A stretch of DNA of 64,000 bases from contig CP136064.1 of assembly GCA_032622095.1 (NCBI GenBank), positions 249,579,827-249,643,826 of the forward strand, given 5' to 3'. Shown in pieces: positions 11,655 to 24,063 of this stretch. The DNA comes from Siphonodentalium dalli. Taxonomy: Eukaryota > Mollusca > Scaphopoda > Gadilida > Siphonodentaliidae. A program made the translations under genes and the position numbers. The stretch's first letter is position 1, and each line of letters starts with the position of its first letter. The notes under the pieces are model-generated. The model ran no database searches, was not told where the DNA came from, and worked only from the letters and a program-made list of their open reading frames with translations.

Positions 11655-11969
11655 AAATAGGTTCATATAGAACCTGAATTTTCACATAAGTTCATAATTG
11701 ATAAATTTTTCTGAAATAAGCCCATATTGAGTGAGCTAAAACCCGTTATTACGTTGAATGGCCTGGGTCACGGTGGAAACACATTAAAAAGGGTGTGAAT
11801 CTGGTAAGTCGTATCGATAAAAAAGATTGAATAGTTCCTAAATGGGCTAAATATGGATCGTGCCCCATTCAGGTTCATATAGAGCGTTATTCACATTCAA
11901 ATAATGATAGGCTTATTTGTGTGTTTTGAAATAAGTTTAAAATGAGCTTATTTTCGAGAGAACAGGCTG
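11655..11969 (+). repeat. Dispersed repeat family D, copy ending GAGAACAGGCTG
   Basis: Shares a core (GTTATT.CGTT..ATGGC..GG.CCAC.G, then ACACATTA) and AATAGGTTCATAT-type motifs with segments at 15755-16000, 20683-20995, 38990-39350, 48215-48665 and 58617-58980. Several copies end in GGGAGAACAGGCTG. Non-coding; the other terminus and the class are not settled. Confidence 0.65.
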
Positions 11970-12049
11970 CCTTTGTTGGTACTAGGGAGTGCAGGTGATT
12001 TACAACAGAAGTGGGTTCTTGTTTTATTTTCTCATTTTTGACCCTGAAA

Positions 12050-12316
12050 AGAAAATACAAAAATAGTAATTACATCAATAAGTATGTTACATCATGGACC
12101 GGATGATCATTTTTTTATCCATCCCACCTAGCGAGAGAGTAATGATATGCTGTATATGTCATATAATATAGCATTTTAATTCAGATATGACTCGTTTCAT
12201 GAAACCGCTTTTTGTTAAAGTACGTTGGGTAATGGCATTGTGTAATTGTATGTAGAACATAAGGTATAAATATGTTGGCTGTTACAGGCTATTACAGACC
12301 TGACAATAATTTTCTC

Positions 12317-12360
<44 letters not shown>

Positions 12361-12712
12361 CATTTGACCAGCTAGAGTTGTTTCCTTTAATCAGCAAGAT
12401 GTCTTACATCGTCATGTGGCTAAAAGAGAATCGCCAATCAGTCAACATCCCTGTTGATTTAAACAGTAGTTATTCCAAGAATAATACAAAAATAGTAATT
12501 ACATCAATAGGCATGTCACATCATGGATCGGATGATCATTTTTTTATCAATCCCACCTAGCGAGAGAGTAATGATATGCTGTATATGTCATATAATATAG
12601 TATTTTAATTCAGATATGACGCTTTTTGCTGTCGAAATGTTGGATGGGTCAAAGTACGTTGGGTAATGGCATTGTGTAATTGTGTGTTGAACATAAGGTA
12701 GAAGTATGCTGG
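12050..12712 (+). repeat. Direct duplication of about 230 bp around a CT microsatellite
   Basis: 12050-12282 and 12480-12712 match closely and in order: AAAAATAGTAATTACATCAA, GATGATCATTTTTTTATC, CCCACCTAGCGAGAGAGTAA, GTACGTTGGGTAATGGCATT. A CT/CTTT microsatellite (about 12313-12360) lies between them. The offset is about 430 bp. Confidence 0.85.
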
Positions 12713-12887
12713 CTGGATAGAGCCAATAATGGTGTATCTCTTCCCTGCGTGTCCGTATTGGTTCGGGTATGTAGAGTAATAACTTTAAATCGAAAATACT
12801 TCCAACAATGTTCTTGTCACTAGAGACTTGCTATTAATAAGTTATCTGTTAAATGCTTGAATAAGATAATTATCCTCCACCATTAAA

Positions 12888-12965
12888 ACTGGCAAATCTC
12901 GTGATATGGCCTTAGTTGCTGAAAGCGACATTAAACCCCAAATCAATAAATCAATCAATAAATCG
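12888..12965 (+). repeat. LINE/SINE 3' tail of molluscan type
   Basis: CTCGTGATATGGCCTTAG, then AAGCGACATTAAACCCCAA, then an AATC-type simple repeat. Related tails are at 14575-14705 and 32690-32772. The phrase 'GATATGGC...GCTRAAACGACGTTAAAC' plus a tetramer repeat is common at 3' ends of molluscan retroposons (from memory, unverified). Confidence 0.55.
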
Positions 12966-13200
12966 TTGGTTGTGATAAGGAAATCAATATTAATTTTGTT
13001 TAATTAACCCCTGCCGTTTCGTTATGTAAGGCTGTGGAAATGGTCTCCCTGTTTAGGATTTACATGTACCGACCTGAAGTCGAACTTAATGATTGGCCTA
13101 TTACGAATATACGCTTGTTCAAGTTGGTTATGTAGTGTGGCATGCCAAGAAGTAAATCTAGATTGAGAAGATTTCCACGTTTAGTTCACTAAATCCTGTC

Positions 13201-14089
13201 CACACGCGCGCTGTGTGATCGTTGCATATTGGACAATGGTAAAGTAATGGTCAGCGTACTTAGGATACGTTCATACACTCGCAAATTTACCAGGCATTCT
13301 TCTATTGCAGGAATTTCTGTATAGAACTCTACAATGTGCCAGAAACTGAATGCAAACATACTTATAAGATGCATCTGTACCACTGCTAACTACATGATAA
13401 GTAAAAACTCTGTAGTTCAACCAGTAGAGATGCTATCGAAACTTGCATGTAAATAACCTCTAAGTATATCTCACATGAATTAATACGGGTATTTTAAGAT
13501 AATGTGTTGGTAGCACACTTACATGTGGAACTACTGACATTTTAATTCTCATGTCGTTAGCTTGCATAAATATGCATTGCATATGCATGCTGTCGTTCAT
13601 ATTTTGGCGCCACAGAGGTTTCTATGATAAAATGCCTGCAACAAATGCCGTATAAACTTGCTCAGTGTATGAACGTACGCTTACATCTCACGATGGCCAC
13701 AGTACGCATGTAGCTCTACTAGCACGTGTAAGATGTCTCCGCTGAGGTTGATTAATTTTATGATGTGGCTTAATTCGAATGATGTCTTACTCTGGCCTGG
13801 GATGACCGAACAAAACATGTACAGGATGTATCCAATCAACCAATCGTTAATATTTAAAAACCATTCAGATCCAATCTAATGTGACGGATATACAGGGATG
13901 GGCGTATTTGACACCATAAGAACCATAACTTTGGAAAATGAAAGTGTCAATGACAATGTAGTTCAACTTGAGGGTCCAGAAGGATTTAGTCATGCAAAGA
14001 GCAAAATCCAAGACGGCCATGTTTTTTAACGGAATCGTCTCATCTAGAAGTTATCCTAAACTCGATAATCTACTTCACTGTAGGGGTGG
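13201..14089. other. No supported feature
   Basis: Unassigned. Short alternating palindromes (ATGCATATGCATGC region near 13575) only. Confidence 0.4.
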
Positions 14090-14460
14090 TCTCAGCTCGA
14101 GTTTGCATGCTTTTTGTGATGTTCGTGAGCTGATGTCGCAATAAACATTGAATTAATTACCCGGGAGAAATTTCACGGTTGTAAGAGACCCAAAGCAAAA
14201 TTGCCCACAAAGTCACTTAAATCGTGCAATTCCGAGTTGAGATCTTCACCTATACAGTGAAATACATTATAAAGGAACAGGTATTAGCTAAGAAATATAT
14301 AGTGAGGGATCACCTACTGAGTCAACCACCCGATTGTCAACTTGATGAATTGATACAGACCCACGGCAGATTCAACAGATATTATAAATATCTTACCAAT
14401 CATTCAGAAAGGGACTTGGTCAGCTATTCTAAATATTTCGATATGCAGATGTCTTAATAT
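14090..14460. repeat. Dispersed repeat also at 16955-17095 and 36395-36730
   Basis: GTGAAATACATTAT.A.GGAACA and the phrase GATTGTCAACTTGATGAATTG recur. The second matches the - strand at about 17035-16960. Companion pieces at 14750-14840 (TATAAAGTTCCC, ATATTATCTCTACGGGCGTA) match 36620-36720. The short ORFs here are repeat-derived. Confidence 0.6.
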
Positions 14461-14574
14461 ATTATTCATATTTGATGAAATGGTCAATGGTCAGTTTCTC
14501 AATTGTCCTGGCCCCAATCGAGCAGTCATGCTCTGATTTGTGTGTTTTTATTTGTATATATTTAGTTAATTTTA

Positions 14575-14705
14575 GTCTATACACAGTTGCTTCGCTTAAT
14601 TGTGATTCAGTTTTCGCAGTCGTGATGTGGCCTAACGGCTAAAACGACGTAAAATCCTAACCAAACAAACAAATAAACAAACAAATAAACAAACAAACAA
14701 ACTAA
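14575..14705 (+). repeat. LINE/SINE 3' tail with AAAC microsatellite
   Basis: CACAGTTGCTTCGCT, GTGATGTGGCCTAACGG and CTAAAACGACGTAAAATCC, followed by an (AAAC/AAAT)n tract. The same tail ends the element at 31180-32772. Confidence 0.6.
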
Positions 14706-14874
14706 ACAATATATAACCTGCACTGCTTGTTCAATGCAATAAACTTCCCTTTCACAATATTATAAAGTTCCCAGGTGTTGTACTGGTGGAATATTATCTC
14801 TACGGGCGTAACCAGAGCAGAGATTCATGACATGATCTAATTTTCCGGAAGCAGCCCTAGCGGTAGTGGATGTG

Positions 14875-15133
14875 TTAACCCTTTGAGTGCCAGGGGCCGA
14901 TCTCATCGGCCCTAAACCTACAAAATAAGTATGTTAAAGAATATAAGAATAAATTATTAAAATTGTAAAAAATTGTAAAAATAATGATTATATATATATA
15001 TATATAATTGTTAGGCCAATGCATTCTCTTATATATGCGAGGCGACCTATGGTCGACTCGCATATATAAGAGAATGCATTGGCACAGGGTATATGGGTTG
15101 ATACAAAAATCGACCTGGCACTCAAAGGGTTAA
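14875..15133 (-). mobile_element. TTAA-flanked MITE, family A, copy 2
   Basis: TTAA at 14875-14878 and 15130-15133, with ends CCCTTTGAGTGCCAGG and CCTGGCACTCAAAGGG as an exact inverted pair. It is in reverse orientation to copy 1 (447-652). It holds one 69-nt hairpin at 15015-15083, identical to the reverse complement of that in copy 1, and an extra AT-rich stretch (TATATA run at about 14990). Confidence 0.9.
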
Positions 15134-15754
15134 AATGATGTGAAGCACCGCTCATTTGTCGTTGTCAAAAACCAGGTCCCACACCGATCCCTCAATATAA
15201 AATCTGTGTATTAATTAAATTTGGTATGCAAGGTACTGTTGGGGAAAAAATCGAACGGCTTGTTGCACCACCTAGGGAGAACACTCTACGGGAACATTGG
15301 GATGTAATTTAATCAGATGTCAAACAAACACCAGTTAGTACGATAGGTGAATTTCAATTACAGGAATCTGTCATCGCCATCGCAAATCATGTCTCAGCGT
15401 TCACTCCAAATATGCAACCAAAATCCCAGGAGCATTGCTCTCTGATACGATGGTAGGTGGATCTCGATCAAGTTGCCTATTTCGACTTTTTTTTGGACAA
15501 CAATTAATGATGTGTTCACGGATCTGTGAGTTAAATGCTTTAAAGAAACACACAAAATATAGAGCGTGGCAATATATGTTAGATTTATTCCGTTTCTTAT
15601 TATATTAGGTCCAATCAAGAGCTTTGTAGATTTTGTAACTATTTTTTTTTTAACAAAATTAAATTATATATTCGAATCAGGATTCTAGAGTCCCTAGATT
15701 CTCAGAATTATCGCGATCCAGAAACATAATTTGGTCAATATCTTCTCGTGCAAA
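15134..15754. other. No supported feature
   Basis: AT-rich spacer with short open frames and no recognisable content. Confidence 0.45.
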
Positions 15755-16000
15755 TAGGTTCACATTGAACCAAAATATTCACATAGATTCATTTTCGACT
15801 TATTTGGTTCTGACATAAGCCCTGTTGAACTTATACCGGCTATTCCGTTGAATGGCGCGGGCCACAGACAAAAACACATTACCACGATAAAAAGGCTTGT
15901 ACAGAACCTATTTCTCAAATAGTGCCATACTGGACTTATTTCGTTTTGAAATAGGTTCATATTGAATCTATTTCGCTCCCCAAATATGTTCATATTGAGA
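15755..16000 (+). repeat. Dispersed repeat family D fragment
   Basis: Carries the family core near 15840 (CCGTTGAATGGCGCGGGCCAC, then AACACATTA) and AATAGGTTCATATTGAA motifs, in the orientation of 11655-11969. Termini not clear. Confidence 0.6.
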
Positions 16001-16216
16001 TTATAATCCACGAGAAGAGACTGAATTGGTATATATTTCAGCGCGTTCTCCCCGTGTTGTTTTCGTGGTGTCTGCAGCACATGTATAAGATTTTACTTTA
16101 TTTTTCCGTTTGTAATTTGTTTTATGATTCGCCTCTTCACTGTTGTCTATTGTGCTATATCTGCTATTGATGAATGTCACGTCTAACAAAATGAACTTCT
16201 AAAACTTCAAAAATGG

Positions 16217-16616
16217 TTAACCCTTTACCCAACAAACCGGCCAAAACCGGCCAAATAAAGATTCAACAGCCTAAAATATCTTCGGTCTGTCTCAATAGAA
16301 CCATACACATATGGATATCATTGGAACCGGCTCCTTGACCACATTGTGATAGTTACAGTTATGCCCTGTGCCAATGCATTCTCTTATATATGCGAGTCGA
16401 CCATAGGTCGCCTCGCATATATAAGAGTATGCATTGGCCTAAAAAAAATCTTTTTTTAACACTTTTTACCATTTTTTCTTACATTCTTTAACAATTTTAT
16501 AATTTGTAATGTGTTAAGCCAATGCATTCTCTTATATATGCGAGGCGACCTATGGTCGACTCGCATATATAAGAGAATGCATTGGCACAGGGCCGTTCTG
16601 TTGGGTAAAGGGTTAA
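16217..16616 (+). mobile_element. TTAA-flanked MITE, family C, copy 1
   Basis: TTAA at 16217-16220 and 16613-16616, ends CCCTTTACCCAACA and TGTTGGGTAAAGGG (perfect inverted pair), 400 bp in total. Inside are an ACCGGCCAAAACCGGCC block and two 69-nt hairpins in opposite orientation (16370-16438 with one stem mismatch, 16518-16586). Copy 2 at 24064-24463 has the same length and is inverted. piggyBac-like by target site and CCC start; no coding capacity. Confidence 0.9.
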
Positions 16617-17249
16617 AGTCATTTAAGCCTATAGTACTGTGGAGTTATACGTTTCTCTCGTAAAGGGAAGCCCGTTATCTTTAACTGGCCACTCCGTTAT
16701 AAATTATTCAAATCCGCAAAATACCTCAGCATAACCATCTCTAATGGACAACAAGCAGCACTACTATCACCGACAAAACCAAAGCAACCATCCTCATCTT
16801 AATGCATAGCATGAAAACCAAATACTACAGATCAAAAGACATTGAATACAAAAAACACGTTACACCGCATTGGAATAATGTGGTTCAATTTGGCATCCCT
16901 GGCAGCAGTACCTTTAAGAAAAAAGTTGAAATCGTTGAGACATGTGGCTTCTTGCTACGTCGGTTTTGTATTGGTAACATGATATTTATTATATCTGATG
17001 AATTTGACGTGAACCTTTGTCAATTCGTCAAGTTGACAATTAGGTAGTTGACGCACAAGGTGGTCTCTCACCCGGCGGCCATGCAGCCTCGCTCCACGCA
17101 TTGTATATGGATTCTGATTTTTGGTTTCTGAAAGTTTTTTCTGTCTCTTTGATCGCCGCGTCAACCTTTGCAAACTCAAATATCAACCTGTGTTTCTGAG
17201 AGTCGAGACTTTTGACAGATTTTGGAGATTTTAGTTTTGAAAAATAGAA

Positions 17250-18820
17250 TCAACTTGCGTAGAACTTTTGTTTCTGAGCAAATGTAAAACCCACATGAGC
17301 TGTGTTCATTGTCTGCGATACAGGATCTGAAACGGGCGTAATATCGTTCTCTTGTGTTGCTGGTGATATACTGACTAATTTTGTTTGACTCTCTGTCTGA
17401 GAGCTGGCATCAACATGTTTATTTTCTAGAAACACAGCTAAGTATGTGGCCTGTGGAACTGATGGTCTAGCACCAACTATTTTCTTAGCATCTATATACG
17501 ATACATGTTTCTCAGCCTTTGTACCTTGAATTCATAGTCCCATATGGGACATGAACGATCCATTGCAGCATGTGAACCTTGACAGTTCGAACATTTTTTA
17601 GGATTTGTGCCATCCTTATCATCATGGCTGTAATATAACAGCACGAACAAATGATTTCTTTACTTTTACATCGTAATGGATTTGGAAAATAGGTACTTCA
17701 TATACCAAACCTTCAATGTGGGTGGATGTTCGCACCGATTTAAGATCAGAAGATAACTATTCAAAGGAACTTTTAATCCATCGACTGTCTTTGTAAATAT
17801 ACGGACTTCTGTAACTCCCTGTGATACAAACTACGCCGATATTTCTGATTCCGTAGAATCAGCTATATCGCGGGCTCTCGACACAGCTCTGCTACTATTC
17901 AAAGTCTTGTGAGGAGTAACAAACTCTGGTGTTTGTGCAATAGTTGTTAACTACAGAAGAGCATCAGATTGAACTTTCTTTGAACATTCAATCAAAAGAG
18001 AGCCATTTATTGTGGTTGGTTTGACATATTTCAAATGTCCAGCAATGCTATGTAGCATTTTATCAATGCCAAAGGTAGTAGGTCTTTTCACATTTGGATC
18101 AAAGCCAAGAAGTAGGGAATACCACAGCAATACCTGTTGTTTGGTTTGAGTCGCCATACGAAAAGCAAATAATCGGCAACTAGCCCAGCAGCCGCCGCCG
18201 GCTACCCTTCGAATTATGGTTGAGGCAAATACTGGCAAATAGCTGAAGCGGTGACCCGTTTAGCCACTGCACGTAGCAACATCCCGGTACCTTCCCACAG
18301 TGAGAGAGGCGTGAACAGTACAGGATTCAACACTCAACAGGAAAGAACAGAAACAACATGCGTAAAAAAAAACAGAATCAAAACTTAAAAAATCAACAGA
18401 TAACAAAAATTGAATATGAAACTCTGGAGAGCCATGAATAGCCGTTTGAATAGCCGATTGATTGAGCCGGGTCAACGTTAAGAGATGTCTTTAAGAGATG
18501 TAGGACCAACGTGGACGATGAGCTAAGCCATATCCACAGGTCGATGCCTCACGTGGTGCGGCCGCCATATAGTACCACCAGGACTCCTACGTCACACCTC
18601 GCGAGATGCACATCACGGCAAACAGTGTGCCACATTATGGGATTTACCCATCGCAGTGGGGCCGTATGCCTATTCTACCCCGGGCCCACACGGAGTGAAG
18701 AATATAACATATATCGATGTACTGATGGTAATATATTTATGATATGTAAACGCTTACATATTGTTAGGCCAATGTATTCTCTGATATATGCGGGGCCCCC
18801 TAAGGTCTATTTGTTAGAAT
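17250..18820 (-). mobile_element. LINE 5' half: leader plus gag-like ORF1 (decayed)
   Basis: Read on the - strand, a leader (about 18820-18240; matches 31188-31420 and 22830-22560) leads to ATG at 18157 (MATQTKQQVLLWY). The ORF1 segment contains FGIDKMLHSIAGHL and LLIECSKKVQSDALL. Later a zinc-knuckle region near 17650-17560 includes CSNCQGSHAAMDRSC, followed by AEKHVSYIDAKKIVGARP and a tail ending at 17250. ORF1 proteins of Jockey/I-like LINEs bind RNA through such CCHC knuckles. Several stops and shifts break the frame, and no reverse transcriptase follows. The far upstream end holds a degraded half of the 69-nt hairpin at 18768-18800. Confidence 0.75.
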
Positions 18821-18896
18821 GAAATTGTTTTGACTTTTGACTATTATCTCACCGTTTCTCTAAATTCGATCGACTATCACCTGTGGCCGATATGTA

Positions 18897-19422
18897 CTAA
18901 AGGCATGGGCGGCGTTCGTTGCAGAAATATTCATATTTGTTCAAATCGCCATCAACAGAAGGAATATTAAAATATATATAGTTTTGTGCATATGCCAAAC
19001 ATAATCAGCGCGTAACTAGTATATTGTCGTCAAGACGTACGATGGTGTACGTAAACAAGAGCCTGCTCGTGTTACAGAAATTTTGCTTCTGTTTACATAA
19101 TATAGCTCACAAATGGTTAACCACACACAAATTATATAAACGCTCATTATTACTTCCATATCAGGAAAACAGTAACAAAGAACGCTCTTTATGTTTACCA
19201 TATCCGGATCTAAACAAAGGCCAGGTTATGTGACGTTTTTTGCTTTTGTTTACATAATAAAGGAAAAACATTTGACAATAACATACTATTTGTGCCATAT
19301 TTCTAATTGGTATAAGAACAAGGTCTTTTCTATATTTTACTATTATTTCTGTTTATGGCGGTTTTTGACGGAGGTGAATATTTTAACAGCATACCCACCA
19401 CCAACGCCGCCCGTATCTTTAA
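18897..19422 (-). mobile_element. TTAA-type MITE, family B subfamily, reversed copy
   Basis: The right end reads ACGCCGCCCGTATCT followed by TTAA (19419-19422). The left end has a mutated CTAA then AGGCATGGGCGGCGTTCG. The interior matches 37445-37920 in reverse, including the paired AACGCTC(A/T)TTAT motifs. Non-coding. Confidence 0.75.
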
Positions 19423-20682
19423 TAATGGGCTTATTTGTGATTTTGAAATAAGTTCAGTATGAGCTTATTTTCAGGAGAGCAGACTGATATTTGAGGTTTG
19501 TTTCTAAGTTATCACATTTGGTATTTCGTAATTCCAACCTTTTCTGTGTTAATATCAATCGTAGCACCTGGTGTCAATGTTATTCTTTATAGCGACATAA
19601 TTACTTTTTTTATTAACCTGTTAATGCCAAGTTAAATTGAATGTAAGGTAATTGCAATTTGTTAGGTCACGCCACGCCGTTAATACGCACATCTGCACTT
19701 TTTGTATAGAAGTTCTTTTTTGCTAACTCACTTTATATTATATCATGTTCCGGAACTCCGCCATTAACTCACGATTATTATAAACAGAGTTCCGAATGTT
19801 GTATGGACCGCTTCCAACTATACCGGAATGTCCAATAGTTTTGATTGTATAAATAAACGCGAAATCAGTATCATACATTGCGTGGGAATGGTATAATATC
19901 CATCTATTATTAAATTATTTACGGATAAACTATAGTGGGTGGAGTTCGTCTGGCTGCCAAAAGCGGCATATTGCGATAATACAGAGTGGGAGGGATAATA
20001 GGTTATCCGCCAGAGCCCCGCGATCACATATAATAGAAAATGGACCCCTGATTGCAATATTAGATTTCTGAGAACTTTAGTCACGAGAGACATTTAATTA
20101 ACTAATTATTCCATATCTCTGAATAACTCGATTTCATGCTCGTCGACACCAGTCACCTATATTTAATTATCTTACAGCTTTTCATATCCGATTTCATCAA
20201 TTTCACCACAGTGGGCATATAACCAATTCTATGTGTATACATGCGAATCTGGATCAGTCTGAGGACAGTCGGAGCACTATGGATTGAGGTTGTTTTCTTG
20301 ACGATATTTTATTTGTAACTAAGCATAATACATAATGGATTGGGGACAAAATGCAAGTTACAAAAAACTGACTTAGCCCCTCTCCCAGTTTACAATCAAT
20401 TTATGCATACATTAACATATTGTGCATACATTAACAAATAGTATTGAGGTTGAAATACCCAACTCGTTAGATACACTTCCTGTTTTAATCACCGCCACAC
20501 AGTATGACAGCATTGTCTTCACGCATCTTATCAATCTCTACCAGAGCGCACCAGTCATTCTCCCTTTCTGAACCCGATACCGGCTTGGTACCAGTTTGTT
20601 TTCCAGCAAAACTGGCGAATTCGACCCCCCCCCTCCAAATTCACATGTCCTCACGTAAATACGCACATAATCGACCTACAAT
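19423..20682. other. Family D end at 19424-19487; remainder unassigned
   Basis: 19424-19487 (GGCTTATTTGTGATTTTGAA to GGAGAGCAGACTG) matches the right end of family D. Beyond it I see no gene or repeat I can support. Confidence 0.4.
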
Positions 20683-20995
20683 GTGAAATAGGTACATAGT
20701 TCGATTATTTGATTCGGAAATAAGCACATAATGGATCATATCCGTTATTTCCTTTTATGGCGCGGACCACAGTGAAGACACATGTTAAAGATCGTACACC
20801 TGAACATTCGTGAGTTGGCTTATTTGTGTCATTGTCTGCACATGCATAATCTGCATATAATGTCGAAAATGTGACTAAAACAATATTATTTTCAGCACAT
20901 AACCGACTTAAAATGAGGCGATTCTAAGCAGATTATCTACCTAAAACAAGTTTGATTATAAGCAGATAATGTGCGATTTTCGGGAGAACAGGCTG
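20683..20995 (+). repeat. Dispersed repeat family D, well-preserved copy
   Basis: Near-parallel to 58640-58980: GACCTA.AATGTGAAATAGG, CATATCCGTTATTTC, TATGGCGCGGACCACAGTGA and GAGGCGATTCTAAGCAGATT, ending TTTCGGGAGAACAGGCTG. In both copies a poly-C run lies just to the left (20627, 58627). Non-coding. Confidence 0.75.
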
Positions 20996-21691
20996 AAATT
21001 CAAATAATCATGTTTTTGAGAATTCCCTCACTAAAGTCAGAAAGGAGATTTAAAGTGGTATGTCTTGTTGACGATTTTTGCATACTAAATAAAATGGCAG
21101 CCAATTAGAACACTTATGATTGATTTGACTTATGTTCGTCATGCGTGTTGTGGTCCATGTGCATTTAGACATTACATGGTGTTGACAAAATAACCGGAGA
21201 ACAAATTCACTACATTGTGTGAAGCAGTTCGTTGGTTCTAGTGGGACTTTCCAAACGTAATGGACGGAATTGCACCAACTTTATTAGATATCAGAGAAAC
21301 GAATAAAATAAAATAAATTACACGCCTAGATCGGCTATGTCCCCTTGCCTTTTAATCACTCTGTGTGCCTAAAAACTCCTAAATAACTATCTGAGATGTG
21401 GTTCTAAAGGAATATTAAAAGATAAACTACATAAATGATTCTGTATTATTCCCATATAGCCCTTAATGTAAAAGGTAGGGCATGTCTCGGCTACAAAATC
21501 TTAAAAATATCATGTTCTACCCCCCCCCCCCCATAAGAATTGATCAATATCCAAACCCCTGTTTCGATTTTTATTTCTTTGTATATCATCATATTGTAAA
21601 ATAAGTTTGTCCACAATTGGCCAAGGGAAACACCATTCTCAGTTCACTAATGACCAGAACTGAGCATATGTTTAGGTAGGACAGGAGTTGG
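20996..21691. other. No supported feature
   Basis: Unassigned, with a poly-C run at about 21520. Confidence 0.45.
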
Positions 21692-22193
21692 TTAAAGACA
21701 CGGTTGGCCTTGGCGATGGGTATCCTGTGAAAATATATCCACCCGTCAAAAACCGCCACAAACAGAAAGAACATCAAAATGTAGATAGACTTTGTCCGTA
21801 TACAAATAAGTAAAATCGCATAAACAGTATGTTATGGTCATATGTTTTACCATTGTTATGTAAACAAAAGCATAAAAAGTTACTTTTCTGGTGTTTGTTT
21901 ATATTATGATGGTAAACATAAAGAGCGTTCTTTGTTGGTGAATACCTGATATGGAACTAATAAAGAGCGTTTATGCCATTTCTGTGTGATTAGCCAGTAG
22001 CATTGTGCTGTCTTCTGTAACATTAACAGGCTCTTGCGTAGGTAAAATATAGTAGGCCTTTATGATAACATGCTGTTTACGCGATGGTCATGGTATATAT
22101 GAACGGAACTGTATGCGTTTTAATGTTTTTCTGTTTACGGTGTTTGGAACAAATATGAATATTTTCGACAATTAAGGCCGCACGTGCCTTTAA
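21692..22193 (+). mobile_element. TTAA-flanked MITE, family B, copy 2
   Basis: TTAA at 21692-21695 and 22190-22193. The interior is almost colinear with 1026-1528. The flanks outside the TTAA differ from the other copies, which supports TTAA as the duplicated target. Confidence 0.85.
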
Positions 22194-22559
22194 TGCAGAG
22201 AAAACTTGGTCTCTTGTCTTTATTCACCCTGTTATATATGTGACCATCGCCATCGGCGTATATACGCCGATAGTCCGCGTAACTATGTCGATGGTCTGCG
22301 TATAATATACGACGATGGTCGGCGAAAAATGCAGTGCATTGAGTTTGGCATGGTATAGATTGAAGAAATGTTGAATAATGTCGATCCAATCTTGTGCATT
22401 GCTAAAGAAGTCCTCCCACTCTCCCAGGTAGCAATCCAAACAACAACAAAAACAATATCATTTCTATGAAACTCTGTGTCATACCAACTTTCAATTATTA
22501 TTGAACACACAACTATACACCAGAAACAAAATAGAACATATGACAGAAACACTGGAGAG
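22194..22559. other. Unassigned, with a perfect 20-nt palindrome
   Basis: ATCGGCGTATATACGCCGAT at 22252-22271 is a perfect palindrome, flanked by related phrases (CATCGCCATCGG, ATGTCGATGGTC, ACGATGGTCGGCG) suggesting small inverted repeats. No gene. Confidence 0.45.
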
Positions 22560-22830
22560 GCGTGACTAGCCGATCGATTGATCCGGGTAAACTGAACCAC
22601 CCGTCTTGAAGAGATGTAGCAACAAAGAGGGCCATGAGCTAAGCCGTACCCACAGGCCGATGCTTCACGTGATACGACCGCCCTAGTACATTCAGGACTC
22701 CCGCACCACACCTCATGGGATGAACCCCACGACAAACAGGGTGACACATTAGGGGATTCTTACCCCTCGCAGTGGGCGGTAAGCCTATGCTAACCCGGGC
22801 CCACACATGGGTGGGGGTAAATAACGAAGA
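22560..22830 (-). mobile_element. LINE 5' leader fragment
   Basis: The - strand matches the leader at 31188-31420: GTGGGCCCGGGTTAGCATAG, then ACCGCCCACTGCGAGGGGTA and CTCTTCAAGACGGGTGGTTC. It stops before ORF1. Third copy of the leader in the window. Confidence 0.7.
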
Positions 22831-22932
22831 TTTGTCTGAAACAGTTTAAAACACCACAAGTGATAAACTTTGGTCGTACATAAGTAAAATTTTCCTACTA
22901 TGTGTGGGCTTGGTGGAGCTTCGGGGTAGCTC

Positions 22933-23279
22933 TTAAATGGGTACTGTACACTAAATCCGGCAATTTATGGGACCATTTCCTATCATACTCAATATAATAT
23001 ATGCAACAAATGAATGAATTTGAGCGATTGGTGAGTGAAAAATAGACTCATGTGCTCTATGAACGATTCAAACAACATGGTAATTATAATAAAAATGAGT
23101 CGAGTCATAAACTTATTTTCATTATAACTGCCATGTTGTTTTACATCGTTCATAAAGTAACTGAGTGTATTTTGCACTCATCCATGGCTCAAATTCATTG
23201 TTTTGTTGCATATATTCTGTTGAGTATAATTGGAGATGGTCCCATAAATGGCCGGATTTAGTGTACTGTCCACCTTTAA
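22933..23279. mobile_element. TTAA-flanked fold-back MITE, family E
   Basis: TTAA at 22933-22936 and 23276-23279. The two halves are long inverted repeats: ACTGTACACTAAATCCGG on the left and CCGGATTTAGTGTACTGT on the right. Complementarity continues through CCATAAAT.GCC and GTTCATA segments toward the centre near 23100. A right-half copy is at 38656-38814, also ending at TTAA. Confidence 0.8.
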
Positions 23280-23396
23280 AAACACTTCTCCAGTTAAAAA
23301 CGTTCGTTAAAAACACTTCTCCGGTAGGCCTCATATTGAGGCGCGATGAATTTAATTTCTAAATATCTCCGTTATTTAGTCAATACTAGCTACGGG

Positions 23397-23630
23397 CTAT
23401 TTAGGTATTTGTTTGTGATCGCCTCCGTCTGGGCAGAATATACAGGTGAAAGAAAACAAGCTATTGTTCGATTGGTCCAGAATCATGCCTGTGGAATTGG
23501 ACCCGCCCACATTGTTCTTGTGATCAAAGCAGCTAGACCTACATACTAAATTTGAGTCGGATCGGTCGAGCAGTTTTCGAGTACATACATACATACATAC
23601 GTTCACTCACGTATACATACATACATTTCC
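23397..23630 (+). repeat. Probable RTE-like LINE/SINE 3' tail
   Basis: ATACTAAATTTGAGTCGGAT, CGGTCGAGCAGTTTTCGAG and then a CATA microsatellite (23583-23625). A 'tracking/guess the coefficient' style 3' end plus (ATAC)n is typical of RTE-clade elements; only the tail is recognisable. Confidence 0.45.
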
Positions 23631-23640
23631 AAATATATAA

Positions 23641-24063
23641 TAGATATAATCATTCAAAAACGGAACTATATTTAGTAGTGGCTATAGTTGGCTATAGCTA
23701 CGCGCTTCTATTAAATCAGGATACTCATTTTGAAATATAATCCTAACATCGCATGCCACCTGTTACTCAGATTGAATATCTATCGCTATCTAACCGTGAA
23801 CCCCCGATTATATATTGTTTGGTATGTAATCCTTGGTTTCTTTATTGGTTGATATTTGATGTCGTCGTTGCGAAAACCGGACACAGTCAACTAAATGCAT
23901 GTTACCACTGGTTACCAGGCTCCACACGCATCTGGCAGTACAAAAACTAAATATTCACGTTTTGAGTGTTATCCCTGATGTGTGGTCATAATGCGATCGG
24001 GCACTCATCAGTCGTCGCGATATACAATATTGCGCTACTATAGATACATAGGGACAAGGTGAA
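23641..24063. other. No supported feature
   Basis: Unassigned AT-rich sequence. Confidence 0.45.

Noticed and set aside
12313-12360. CT-rich run as a promoter element
   Set aside because: It is a plain microsatellite between two duplicated segments with no gene adjacent.
22283-22747. 154-codon - strand frame
   Set aside because: It overlaps a LINE 5' leader shared with 18.5 and 31.3 kb, and the frame is not conserved among the copies.
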